Assembly (NCBI RefSeq): GCF_900114115.1 | Contig: NZ_FORX01000029.1 | Span: 1 to 34,663, forward strand | Length of the DNA stretch: 34,663 bases | DNA from: Desulfomicrobium apsheronum | Lineage (GTDB): Bacteria; Desulfobacterota; Desulfovibrionia; Desulfovibrionales; Desulfomicrobiaceae | Direction of reading: 5' to 3' | In this document: positions 1-7,715 of the stretch, piece after piece | How the letters are laid out: every line of letters starts with the position of its first letter | Position numbering within the stretch: the first letter of the stretch is position 1 | Translations under genes and position numbers: made by a program | Notes under the pieces: model-generated | What the model saw: only the letters and a program-made list of their open reading frames with translations | What the model was told of the DNA's origin: nothing | Database searches by the model: none

Positions 1-309
1 CAAAGAACGGAGTTGGTCGAACGAAGTTTCCAGCATGTGCTCGATCGTGGCGGAATGCGGCGAACACACCTTCGGGGACAGGAAAACGTCCACAAACGAT
101 ACCTCTTGTGCGTGGCCGGGTTCAATCTCGGCCTGCTGATGCGCCAGTTGATAGGTTTCGGGACCCCGAAGGGGTATTTTTACCTCAATTCAGCGCAAAT
201 TGTTATTATTGTTTGGGGACGGATGGTCGTTTCGATGATTTTGGTTGAGATGAAGAGCGAGACTGGCGAAGAATTCGTCGGAACTCAGATTACCGTCGAG
301 CTGTGTTGA
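1..309 (+). pseudogene. Transposase, C-terminal end only (cut by the window edge)
   Basis: The reading frame is open from base 1 to the TGA at 307-309. Its first ~57 codons read like the C-terminal end of a DDE transposase: an ERSFxHVLDxGGMRRTHLRG block followed by ENVHKRYLL, VAGFNLGLLMR and GTPK. From memory this block is typical of IS1182/IS4-like transposases. The remaining ~45 residues are less characteristic and may be read-through past the ancestral end. The catalytic part would lie left of the window, so I cannot tell whether the element is intact. It sits ~35 bases before the start of the redox operon. Confidence 0.6.
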
Positions 310-344
310 TCATGAATAAATCAACGGGCTGCTAAGGAGTGGTC

Positions 345-2621
345 ATGGACCAGAAGGAACTCAGGAAATGGGAAGCGAAATGCATCCAGGAGGAGCCCCC
401 CAAATGCAAGGCCGGGTGTCCCCTGGGAGTTGATGCCAGAGCTTTCGCCCAGGCAATGGCCAAGGGCGATCCTCTCGCGGCGAGGGCCGTGCTCGAAAAG
501 AGCATGCCTCTTGCGGCGATTACGGGCAGGCTCTGCGAAGCCCCCTGCGAGGAATTCTGTGTACGGGGAAATCTTGGAGGAGCCGTGGCCCTTGGAGGCC
601 TTGAGCGCCTGTGCATCCGGGAGACCCGGCCCAAGGGCAAGCTTCTGCGTCTTCCCGCCCGCCCCAGGAAGGTGGCGGTGTTCGGGGCAGGGCCGAGCAG
701 CCTGGCCGTGGCCTTCGATCTGGGCAAGAAAGGTTACCCCGTGACCGTGTACCATGTCGGCGAGGCTCCCGGCGGGTGGCTTCGCGAACTTCCCGAGGCC
801 GACCTGCCGACGCGGGTGCTCGACGAGGAGCTGTCCAGACTCGCTTCCCTGCACGTGACCTACGTGTCCGTCTCCGTCCTGGATTCGGCCCTTGTCGAAG
901 CGCATCCCGCCGACGCGGTGTATGTGGGCCAGGATGACACGTTGGATTCGGAACTCCTGGCCTCGCTTGGTTCTCCTGATCCCGAGACTTTTGCGCTGGA
1001 GCGTCCGGGATGGTTCACGGGCGCGCTGGAAGGGCGGCCGCACCGGTTCATCAGCGCAGTTTCCCAAGGCCGCGAAGCTGCCGTCTCCATCGACCGTTAC
1101 CTGCAGAACGCCTCCCTGACCTCGAGCCGCGTTTTTTTGCGCAGGGGCCAGACATCGCTTTTTACCCGGACCACGGACATCGCCCCGGTCCAGAGGGTTG
1201 TCCCGGCCGACGGCGTCGCATTCACCAGGGAGGAGGGCCTGCTCGAAGCGGCACGCTGCATCGACTGCCAGTGTCTGGAGTGCGTGCGGCACTGCGTGTA
1301 TTTGTCCGAGTACGGCGGGTATCCCAAGAGTTACGCACGCCGTGTCTTCAACAATTCGGCCATCGTAAAGGGCGGTGGCGTGCACCAGGCCAACACCTTC
1401 ATCAATTCCTGCTCCCTGTGCGGACAGTGCGAGACGCTGTGTCCCAACGACTTTTCCATGGCCGACATGTGTCTGGACGCAAGACGGCTGATGGTGCGCG
1501 ACAACCGCATGCCGCCGTCGGCCCACTGGTTCGCCCTGGAGGAGATGCGCTCGGCCGCGAGCGAGCAGGCCGCCTTCATCCGGCATGCGCCCGGAGCACC
1601 GGACAGCGCGATGCTCTTCTTTCCGGGCTGTCAGCTCTCCGGTATCCGCCCTGACCAGACCCTGCGCCTGTACGACCGTCTGCTGGAGATGGAGCCGCGC
1701 ACGGGCATCTGGCTCGACTGCTGCGGCGCTCCCGCCCATTGGGCAGGGCGCGAGGATGAGTTCGCGGACATGCTGGGCAAGCTGGAGAAGGCCTGGAAGG
1801 CCATGGGCAGCCCCAGGGTAGTCACGGCCTGTTCGACCTGTCTCAAGATGTTCCGCGAGCACCTGCCGGCATTCGGGGCCGAATCGGTCTGGACCCTGCT
1901 GGCAGGTGAGTCCCTGATTCCCGGCGAGGCCCGCGAGGCTCTGGCTCTGTCCGACCCCTGTACATCGCGGCACGACGCCGCCACGCGCGGGGCCGTGCAC
2001 GCCGTGCTGGAGAAGCTCGGGCAGCCCCTGGCGCCGCTGGCCATGTCCGGCGAACTGACGGAGTGTTGCGGCTTTGGCGGCCTGATGGATAACGCCAACC
2101 CGGCCCTGGCCCGCAAGGTCGCCGAGGCGCGGGTGGCCCAGTCCGAGGCCTGCTTTCTGACCTACTGCGCCATGTGCCGTGATCAGCTGGCCAAGACCGG
2201 CAAGCCCGTCCTGCACATTCTTGATCTGCTTTTTCCTGACTTGGCCCATGGTGCGTCCGAGCCGCCCGTCGGCATCTCGGCCCGGCGCGTGAACCGGCGC
2301 AGGCTCAAGGACGCGCTCCAGGGACGGCACGGCCGCGAGGGCATGCCGCGCCAGCCCTTTGAGGACGTGTCCCTGGTTTATTCCGTGGAAGTGGCCGAAC
2401 TCTTGGAGGCCCGGCGCATTCTTGAGGACGACCTGCGTCAGGTCCTGCACAAGGTCCGAAACGGCGGGAAATGTCTGGTCCACGGCGAAGACGGACGCAG
2501 GATTGTCGCGGCCGAACTGGGTGAGGTCACCTACTGGGTGGAATTCAGGGATGTAAAGGATGGTTTCGAGGTCCTGCGGGCCTGGTCACATCGCATGCGC
2601 ATCGCGGGAGGGCGGATATGA
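345..2621 (+). CDS. GltD-like FAD / iron-sulfur / HdrB-like CCG-domain fusion oxidoreductase
   Basis: About 758 residues. The ATG at 345 is chosen over the GTG at 339 because AAGGAG (334-339) lies five bases upstream of it. Domains in order: a Cys-rich N-terminal helical domain as in GltD (C13, C21, C25 and a later CEAPCEEFC cluster); a Rossmann segment with VAVFGAGPSSLA near 105-120, ending in the GREAAVSIDRYL motif; a ferredoxin/HdrC-like part (CIDCQCLECVRHC, then CSLCGQCETLCP); and two HdrB-type CCG segments (PGCQLSG...CCGAP and CCGFGG...CAMC). The middle is shorter than in GltD and I see no clear second NAD(P)-binding fold. It probably moves electrons between flavin and FeS/thiol partners. 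It resembles the oxidoreductase next to DVU_1557 in Desulfovibrio, recalled rather than searched. The partner and substrate are unknown. Confidence 0.8.
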   Translation: MDQKELRKWEAKCIQEEPPKCKAGCPLGVDARAFAQAMAKGDPLAARAVLEKSMPLAAITGRLCEAPCEEFCVRGNLGGAVALGGLERLCIRETRPKGKLLRLPARPRKVAVFGAGPSSLAVAFDLGKKGYPVTVYHVGEAPGGWLRELPEADLPTRVLDEELSRLASLHVTYVSVSVLDSALVEAHPADAVYVGQDDTLDSELLASLGSPDPETFALERPGWFTGALEGRPHRFISAVSQGREAAVSIDRYLQNASLTSSRVFLRRGQTSLFTRTTDIAPVQRVVPADGVAFTREEGLLEAARCIDCQCLECVRHCVYLSEYGGYPKSYARRVFNNSAIVKGGGVHQANTFINSCSLCGQCETLCPNDFSMADMCLDARRLMVRDNRMPPSAHWFALEEMRSAASEQAAFIRHAPGAPDSAMLFFPGCQLSGIRPDQTLRLYDRLLEMEPRTGIWLDCCGAPAHWAGREDEFADMLGKLEKAWKAMGSPRVVTACSTCLKMFREHLPAFGAESVWTLLAGESLIPGEAREALALSDPCTSRHDAATRGAVHAVLEKLGQPLAPLAMSGELTECCGFGGLMDNANPALARKVAEARVAQSEACFLTYCAMCRDQLAKTGKPVLHILDLLFPDLAHGASEPPVGISARRVNRRRLKDALQGRHGREGMPRQPFEDVSLVYSVEVAELLEARRILEDDLRQVLHKVRNGGKCLVHGEDGRRIVAAELGEVTYWVEFRDVKDGFEVLRAWSHRMRIAGGRI

Positions 2622-2830
2622 GCAGTCTTACGTTTGAGCCCAAGGATATGAACTGGGTCTGCGAGCCCTGCGGTGAGGCCCTGGAGCTTGGCCGGGTGGA
2701 ACTCACGTATCTGGGCAACTCCTTTCACGTGGAATTGCCGGTCTGTGCCAAGTGCGGAGCGGTGTACATCTACGAAGAGCTGGCCATGGGGCGGATCTTC
2801 GAAGTGGAGCAGCTGCTTGAGGACAAATGA
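2618..2830 (+). CDS. Small double-CxxC redox or zinc-ribbon protein (DVU_1557-like)
   Basis: 70 residues, starting inside an ATGA overlap with the preceding gene, so translation is likely coupled. Two CxxC knuckles are visible, CEPC (about 15-18) and CAKC (about 43-46), separated by a beta-rich stretch. This is consistent with a zinc-ribbon or rubredoxin-like metal site. The C-terminus (EVEQLLEDK) is acidic. The size and position match the family NCBI calls DVU_1557 redox protein (from memory). It may be an electron-transfer or metal-binding partner of the upstream FeS oxidoreductase, which is inferred from position only. Confidence 0.8.
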   Translation: MSSLTFEPKDMNWVCEPCGEALELGRVELTYLGNSFHVELPVCAKCGAVYIYEELAMGRIFEVEQLLEDK

Positions 2831-3521
2831 ACTTTACGCCTCCCCGCCGGTGCGCAAATTTCTCGGCCCGGCGCTGCGTCCGGGCGGCGAGAGGCTGACC
2901 AGGCTCATGCTTGAGCTGGCAGGCCCGCTGCAAGGCGCGCTGGCTCTGGACGCTGGGTGCGGTTGCGGGGCGAGCCTGGCGCTGCTCAGAGAACATGGGG
3001 CGCGGGCCGTGGGTTTGGACTTGAATGCGTCTTTCTTGCGCGAAGCCGGAGACGTGGACGCGCGTGTCGCACAGGCTGATTTGGCCGATCTGCCGTTGCC
3101 GGACGCATGCCTGGACCTCGTTCTGTGTGAATGCGTCTGGAACCTGACCGACAAGGAGCGCGTGCTGACGGAATTTCGCCGGGTTCTCAGGCCAGGAGGA
3201 ACGCTCGCCCTGGCCGACATCTACGCACGCGGATGCCGCAGCGGAGATTGGCCGGTGCGCTGCTGTTTCGCGCAGGCCACGGATCTGCAGACGGTGATGG
3301 AACAGGTGGCCGGAGCCGGATTTGAGATAGATGTGGTCGAGGAACACACCGAATTGCTCAAGAAGACCGCCGCTGATTTCGTGTTCCGGCACGGCTCCCT
3401 GCACGGTTTCTGGCAGGCCGTGACCGGCGACCCGGTGCTGGCGCAGATGGCCTGCGACGCCTCGCGGGCATCGAAGCCGGGTTTGTTTTTGCTGATTGGG
3501 CATGCCAGGAAAATTACATAA
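2817..3521 (+). CDS. trsM: SAM-dependent methyltransferase (DVU_1556-like)
   Basis: Class I methyltransferase with motif I LDAGCGCGASLALL, an acidic end of the second strand (GLDLNASFL), the DxxLPLPDACLDLVLCECV region and LRPGGTLALADIYARG. This is the small-molecule (UbiE/Methyltransf_11) type. No ATG lies near the conserved N-terminus (ELYASPPVRKFLGPALRPGG). The TTG at 2817 preceded by GGAGC (2806-2810) fits best and gives a 14-base overlap with the previous gene. GTG at 2850 is the alternative but has no ribosome site and would cut conserved residues. The symbol trsM is used from memory of NCBI naming. The substrate is unknown, and a thiol- or selenol-containing intermediate is possible. 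Confidence 0.75.
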   Translation: MRTNELYASPPVRKFLGPALRPGGERLTRLMLELAGPLQGALALDAGCGCGASLALLREHGARAVGLDLNASFLREAGDVDARVAQADLADLPLPDACLDLVLCECVWNLTDKERVLTEFRRVLRPGGTLALADIYARGCRSGDWPVRCCFAQATDLQTVMEQVAGAGFEIDVVEEHTELLKKTAADFVFRHGSLHGFWQAVTGDPVLAQMACDASRASKPGLFLLIGHARKIT

Positions 3522-3557
3522 GTCCTATAGGACCTATAAGACCTATGGGACCTATAG
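3522..3557 (+). repeat. Four tandem 9-base units, consensus G(A/T)CCTAT(A/G)(G/A)
   Basis: The units GTCCTATAG, GACCTATAA, GACCTATGG and GACCTATAG begin directly after the methyltransferase stop codon (3519-3521). Ten bases further on is a perfect 14-base palindrome, TTTATTTAAATAAA (3568-3581), just before the ribosome site of the next gene. This is the only spacer over 20 bases inside the operon. The function is unknown. It could affect mRNA processing or be a slippage-prone spacer. Confidence 0.85.
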
Positions 3558-3594
3558 AGCACTTTGTTTTATTTAAATAAATACCGAGGCAGAC

Positions 3595-4041
3595 ATGAAC
3601 GAATACGATCTCGACATCCTGCGCCTGCACACCCAGGGTTTTTGCTGCGCGCAGATCGTCGTGCAGATGGCTCTGGAGATGCAAGGCGCTCAAAATCCGG
3701 GTCTCATCCGGGCCATGTCTGGGCTGTGCGTGGGTTTTTCTTCCACCCGGGGCGCGTGTGGAGCCTTGACCGGAGCAGCCTGCCTCATTGCCTATTATGC
3801 GGGAAAGGGTGCGGCCGATGAAGAAGCGCACGACAGATTGCCCCTCATGCTGACCGAACTGGCGGATTGGTTCGAGGAGTACGCTACAGGACGGTTTGGA
3901 GGCATTAATTGTTCGGCCATCGTGCCCGACGGCAAGCCGGACGCATCCATCTGCGGTGGTCTTGTCGGCGAATGTTTCGGCAGAGTCATGACCATCCTGG
4001 TGGAAAACGGATTCGATCCTTCGAGTGAGCCCGATGAATAA
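3595..4041 (+). CDS. C-GCAxxG-C-C family protein (DVU_1555-like)
   Basis: 148 residues with the family's spaced cysteines: FCCAQ (C17, C18), C45, the hallmark GACGALTGA (C55), C63, C106 and CGGLVGEC (C120, C127). A GAGGCAG ribosome site precedes the ATG. Family members are small predicted redox or metal/FeS-binding proteins, often encoded beside radical SAM enzymes or reductases, and their biochemistry is largely unknown. The stop overlaps the start of the radical SAM gene by eight bases, which suggests coupled synthesis. Confidence 0.85.
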   Translation: MNEYDLDILRLHTQGFCCAQIVVQMALEMQGAQNPGLIRAMSGLCVGFSSTRGACGALTGAACLIAYYAGKGAADEEAHDRLPLMLTELADWFEEYATGRFGGINCSAIVPDGKPDASICGGLVGECFGRVMTILVENGFDPSSEPDE

Positions 4042-5389
4042 GGTGCTGGGGCCGGTTGAGAGTGTCTGCCCGGAGTGTTTGAACCGGGTGATCGGGGAGT
4101 TGGTGCAAGCTGGTGACGTCGTCAGCTTGGTCAAGAGATGTCCCGAGCACGGAGAATATTCAACGGTGGTCTGGCGCGGGGAACCGGCATTTTCAAGCTG
4201 GGTGCGACCCAAGATTCCTTTTGGCGGTGGTGTGCGCGAATCGGTCGGCAATGGCTGCCCCTATGACTGCGGCCTGTGCGCGCGTCATGCCCAGCGAACC
4301 TGCACGGCATTGGTCGAGATCACCTCGCGCTGCAACCTGCATTGTCCGGTTTGCTTCGCCGATAGCGGCGGGGCAAACGAAGATCCGGATCATGACGTCC
4401 TGCGTCGCATGTTCGAGCAGACCATGGCCCGCACCGGCGGTTGCAACCTGCAACTCTCCGGCGGGGAGCCGACCGTGCGCGACGATCTGCCGGACATCGT
4501 GCGCCTGGCCAAGCGTGCCGGATTCGGGTTTGTGCAGCTCAACACCAACGGGCTGCGCTTGGCCGAAGATCCGGCCTTGGCCGGAAAGCTTGCCGAGGCC
4601 GGATTGTCGTCTATTTTTTTGCAGTTTGACGGCGTGCGCGATGAGGTCTTTCGCACCTTGCGCGGCCGGGATCTGCTGGAGACAAAAAAAAGGGCCATGG
4701 ACCACGCGGCCGGGGCTGGGCTGGGCATCGTGCTCGTGCCGACCGTGGCGCGCGGTGTGAACGTCGATCAGTTGTGGGAGATCGTCCGGTTCGGGCTTGA
4801 GCGTCAGCCGCACGTGCGCGGAGTGCATTTTCAGCCCATGAGTTATTTCGGTCGCTTTCCCGCTGACTTTTCGCCGAAGCACGTCACCTTGCCCGAGGTC
4901 ATGACCGGCCTGTGCGAGCAGAGCGGCGGCGAGATCAGGGCGGGAGATTTTTTGCCTCCGGGCTGCGAGCACGCCCTGTGCTCCTTTTCGGGGAAATTCA
5001 TGACGCGCGAGGACGGAGTGCTCATGCGCATGGGCAGCGGGACTTGCGACTGTACGCCACGGCCTGCCGAGGCCGGAGCGCTGAAGTCCATCGGCGTAAC
5101 GGCCCGTCAATGGTCCGCCCCTGTGGTCCCGGAGGCCCAGCCGTCAGATTCCTCCGGAACCTCCCCTGACACATCTCCCGGCGACGACCTGGATCGTTTT
5201 CTGGCCCGCGCCCGGACGCATTCCTTCACCATTTCCGGCATGGCCTTTCAGGACGCCTGGACCCTCAACCTGGACCGCTTGCAGGGCTGCTGCATCCATG
5301 TGGCCCAGCCTGACGGACGGCTCATCCCCTTTTGCGCCTTCAATCTGACTTCCAGGGATGGCCGCAGCCTGTATCGCGGGCGCGTATGA
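4034..5389 (+). CDS. trsS: Radical SAM protein, TrsS type (Cys form)
   Basis: 451 residues from the ATG at 4034 (GTG at 4025 is in frame but less likely). The N-terminal region is rich in conserved Cys/His: CPEC (12-15), C36 in CPEHGEY, then CPYDCGLCARH (75-85) and C90. The radical SAM core follows with CNLHCPVC (C100, C104, C107), which would hold the 4Fe-4S cluster that cleaves SAM, and LSGGEP near 147. The layout resembles tetraether/MoaA-related radical SAM proteins with N-terminal zinc-finger-like modules. From memory, NCBI names this family radical SAM (seleno)protein TrsS. This copy has no in-frame TGA and uses Cys throughout. It is embedded between the C-GCAxxG-C-C and ligase genes. 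The product is unknown. Confidence 0.85.
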   Translation: MNKVLGPVESVCPECLNRVIGELVQAGDVVSLVKRCPEHGEYSTVVWRGEPAFSSWVRPKIPFGGGVRESVGNGCPYDCGLCARHAQRTCTALVEITSRCNLHCPVCFADSGGANEDPDHDVLRRMFEQTMARTGGCNLQLSGGEPTVRDDLPDIVRLAKRAGFGFVQLNTNGLRLAEDPALAGKLAEAGLSSIFLQFDGVRDEVFRTLRGRDLLETKKRAMDHAAGAGLGIVLVPTVARGVNVDQLWEIVRFGLERQPHVRGVHFQPMSYFGRFPADFSPKHVTLPEVMTGLCEQSGGEIRAGDFLPPGCEHALCSFSGKFMTREDGVLMRMGSGTCDCTPRPAEAGALKSIGVTARQWSAPVVPEAQPSDSSGTSPDTSPGDDLDRFLARARTHSFTISGMAFQDAWTLNLDRLQGCCIHVAQPDGRLIPFCAFNLTSRDGRSLYRGRV

Positions 5390-6693
5390 AGCCAAGCAGC
5401 GTGGACGCCTTGTCGGCCAGGCGCCTCGGTCTTGCCTGCCCCTCGGACCGGGAGCGAATCGAGAGCGCACGCATGGAAGCGCTCAGAAACACCGTGGCCC
5501 ACGCACGACAAAAGAGCCCCTGGTACCGTGAGCGGCTGGCGGGTCTGGACCCTGATTGTCTGCGCACCAGCGCCGATTTTGCGCGTCTTCCCTTTCTGAG
5601 CGGCGCGGACCTGGCGGCCCACGGCCGGGAACTGCTTTGCGTCTCCCAGAGCGAGGTGGCACGTATCATCACCTTGCAGACTTCCGGCAGTACCGGCCCG
5701 CCCAAGAGACTGCACTTCACGCGAGAGGACCTGGACTCGACGGTCGATTTTTTTCAGCACGGCATGTTTTCGCTCATTTCATCCCAAGACAAGGTGCTCG
5801 CCCTGCTCCCTTTTTCCCTCCCGGACAGCACCGGTGATCTGCTCATCCGTGCCCTGGCAAAAGGGGGCGTGCACTGCGAGGGCGTGTGGCCGCCGACAGA
5901 CTGGAGGGCTTTGGCCCTGCGCATCCGGGACGAGAATTTTACCAGCATCGTCGGCCTGCCCCAGCACCTCCTGGCCCTGTCCTATGAACTTCCGCACGGC
6001 CTGGTGCGCACCATGCTCCTGTGCTCGGATTACGCCCCGCAATCCCTGCGCACCCGCATCGAGGAAGCCTGCGGCAGCGAAACTTTTCTGCACTACGGCA
6101 CCACCGAGACGGGACTTGGCGGCGGTGTGGAATGTCAGGCGCACGGTGGCTGCCACATGCGCGAGGCTGATCTCCTGATCGAGATCGTCGATCTGCGCAC
6201 AGGAGACCCCGTGCCTGAAGGCGTAGTTGGGGAGGTGGTCGTTACCACCTTGAATCGTCAGGCCATGCCGCTGCTGCGTTACCGCACCGGAGACTTGGCC
6301 AGACTCGACACGTCGTCCTGCCTGTGCGGCGGAGTCACAGCCCGTTTGTGCGACATCCGGGGGCGACGCAAGGCCTGCTCGATTGCAGAAGGCTACTCCG
6401 TGGCCAGTCAGGACCTCGACGATGTCCTTTTTGCGCTGGACGGCCTGCTCGATTATCGCGCCTCCTTGACACGTTCGGCCGGAAGGGATGCAATCAGCGT
6501 TGAATTTCTGGCCAGGCCGGGGCATGAGCGCCTGGAGCGGGAGATTCATCAGGCCCTGAAATCGGTGCCTGCCCTGAACATGGCCATGCAAAGCCGGACC
6601 TTCGTGGCCGGGCCTGCGCTGCGGGTGGAGTCCTTTTCTCCGTCGCACACCTTGAAACGCACCATCCTTGATAACCGTGGGAGTTATTCATGA
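5386..6693 (+). CDS. AMP-dependent acyl-CoA ligase-like enzyme (DVU_1553-like)
   Basis: 435 residues from the ATG at 5386, in an ATGA overlap with the radical SAM gene. The open frame extends upstream to 5332, but that part lies inside trsS. Adenylate-forming motifs are present: TSGSTGPPK (the ATP-gripping loop), HYGTTETGLGGG, and YRTGDLARLD. The length and layout resemble the phenylacetate-CoA ligase (PaaK) branch. The expected reaction is adenylation of a carboxylate, usually followed by thioester formation. No carrier protein is encoded nearby, so the acceptor is unclear. The operon context suggests it activates a precursor of the same product the radical SAM and methyltransferase proteins work on (inference). 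Confidence 0.85.
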   Translation: MKPSSVDALSARRLGLACPSDRERIESARMEALRNTVAHARQKSPWYRERLAGLDPDCLRTSADFARLPFLSGADLAAHGRELLCVSQSEVARIITLQTSGSTGPPKRLHFTREDLDSTVDFFQHGMFSLISSQDKVLALLPFSLPDSTGDLLIRALAKGGVHCEGVWPPTDWRALALRIRDENFTSIVGLPQHLLALSYELPHGLVRTMLLCSDYAPQSLRTRIEEACGSETFLHYGTTETGLGGGVECQAHGGCHMREADLLIEIVDLRTGDPVPEGVVGEVVVTTLNRQAMPLLRYRTGDLARLDTSSCLCGGVTARLCDIRGRRKACSIAEGYSVASQDLDDVLFALDGLLDYRASLTRSAGRDAISVEFLARPGHERLEREIHQALKSVPALNMAMQSRTFVAGPALRVESFSPSHTLKRTILDNRGSYS

Positions 6694-7715
6694 ATGATAT
6701 ATTTCAGTCTGTTGTAGATGTTCTTCGGACGGAAGAAGACGCTGTTTTCTGCGGCATCGTCGAGAGTTCGGGCTCTGCTCCACGAACTTCCGGAGCGCGC
6801 ATGCTGGTGCTGTCCAACGGGTCCATTCATGGGTCGGTGGGCGGTGGCCCCGTCGAGGGCGCATGCCAGGCCAAGGCCGCAAAGCTCCTGCAAGGGACAA
6901 AGACGCATCACTTTCTGTCCTTTGACCTGAATTCCGTCACAGCCGCCGATGCTGGCATGGTCTGCGGCGGAGCGGTCAAGGTGCTGTTGCAACGGGTTTC
7001 CGCGAAGCATCTGCCGTTTTTTGAAAACATCGGGCGCCTGCAGCGTGAAAGAGAGAGGCCGGTGCTGGTCACCGTCATGCAGCCGGAGCATGATCCCGTG
7101 CTGGCCGTCTGGACGGCGCGCGACGGACTGGCGGGAGCCGCACTGCCTGAAACCCTTGCCGCGGAACTGGCGCGCAAGGCCGCCAAGACTCGCCAGTCCT
7201 TCAGCCTGGAAAAGGACGGCTTGCGTGTCTTTGCGGAACCAATCGTCGCGCCGACGGCGCTGCATCTGGTCGGTGCGGGCCATGTGGCCCTGGCCACGGC
7301 CAAGGTCGCGGCTTTTGCCGGGTTCGAGGTGGTGGTCATGGATGACCGCTCCGAATTCGCCGATCCCGGGCGTTATCCCGAGGCGCGCGAGGTGCGCGTG
7401 CTGGAAAATTTCGATGCCTGCCTCGGTGATCTTGGCGCCGACGACTATGTGGTCATCGTCACGCGTGGGCATCTGCACGATCGCGACGTCCTGGCCCAGG
7501 CGCTTAAAACCGGGGCCGGGTACATCGGCATGATCGGCAGTCGCAGCAAGCGCGACGCGGTGTACCGTTCGCTTTTGGAGTCCGACTACACCCAGGCCGA
7601 CCTGGACCGCGTCTTTTGCCCCATCGGTCTGACCATCGGCGCGGACACGCCCGAGGAGATCGCCGTTAGCATCGTCGGCGAGATGATCCGGGTGCGGGCC
7701 GGGGTCCCGGCGTGA
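6690..7715 (+). CDS. XdhC/CoxI-family molybdenum-hydroxylase maturation factor
   Basis: 341 residues, starting in an ATGA overlap. N-terminal XdhC domain: GSAPRTSGARMLV and GSVGGGPVEG. C-terminal Rossmann domain: LHLVGAGHVALATAKVAAF, then VVMDDR, YIGMIGSRSKR and IGADTPEEIAVSIVGEMI. XdhC proteins bind molybdenum cofactor, promote its sulfuration and deliver it to xanthine dehydrogenase or aldehyde oxidoreductase-type enzymes. Its presence is the main reason to link the operon to a molybdenum hydroxylase. No such enzyme is encoded in this window, so it must lie elsewhere or left of the transposase fragment. Confidence 0.88.
   Translation: MNDIFQSVVDVLRTEEDAVFCGIVESSGSAPRTSGARMLVLSNGSIHGSVGGGPVEGACQAKAAKLLQGTKTHHFLSFDLNSVTAADAGMVCGGAVKVLLQRVSAKHLPFFENIGRLQRERERPVLVTVMQPEHDPVLAVWTARDGLAGAALPETLAAELARKAAKTRQSFSLEKDGLRVFAEPIVAPTALHLVGAGHVALATAKVAAFAGFEVVVMDDRSEFADPGRYPEAREVRVLENFDACLGDLGADDYVVIVTRGHLHDRDVLAQALKTGAGYIGMIGSRSKRDAVYRSLLESDYTQADLDRVFCPIGLTIGADTPEEIAVSIVGEMIRVRAGVPA

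Noticed and set aside
321-2483. Long 720-codon open frame on the minus strand
   Set aside because: Exactly antisense to the FeS oxidoreductase; it shows no domain and comes from GC-rich codon bias.
3522-3557. Tandem 9-base units as a CRISPR array
   Set aside because: Units are contiguous with no spacers and far too short; no cas genes are present.
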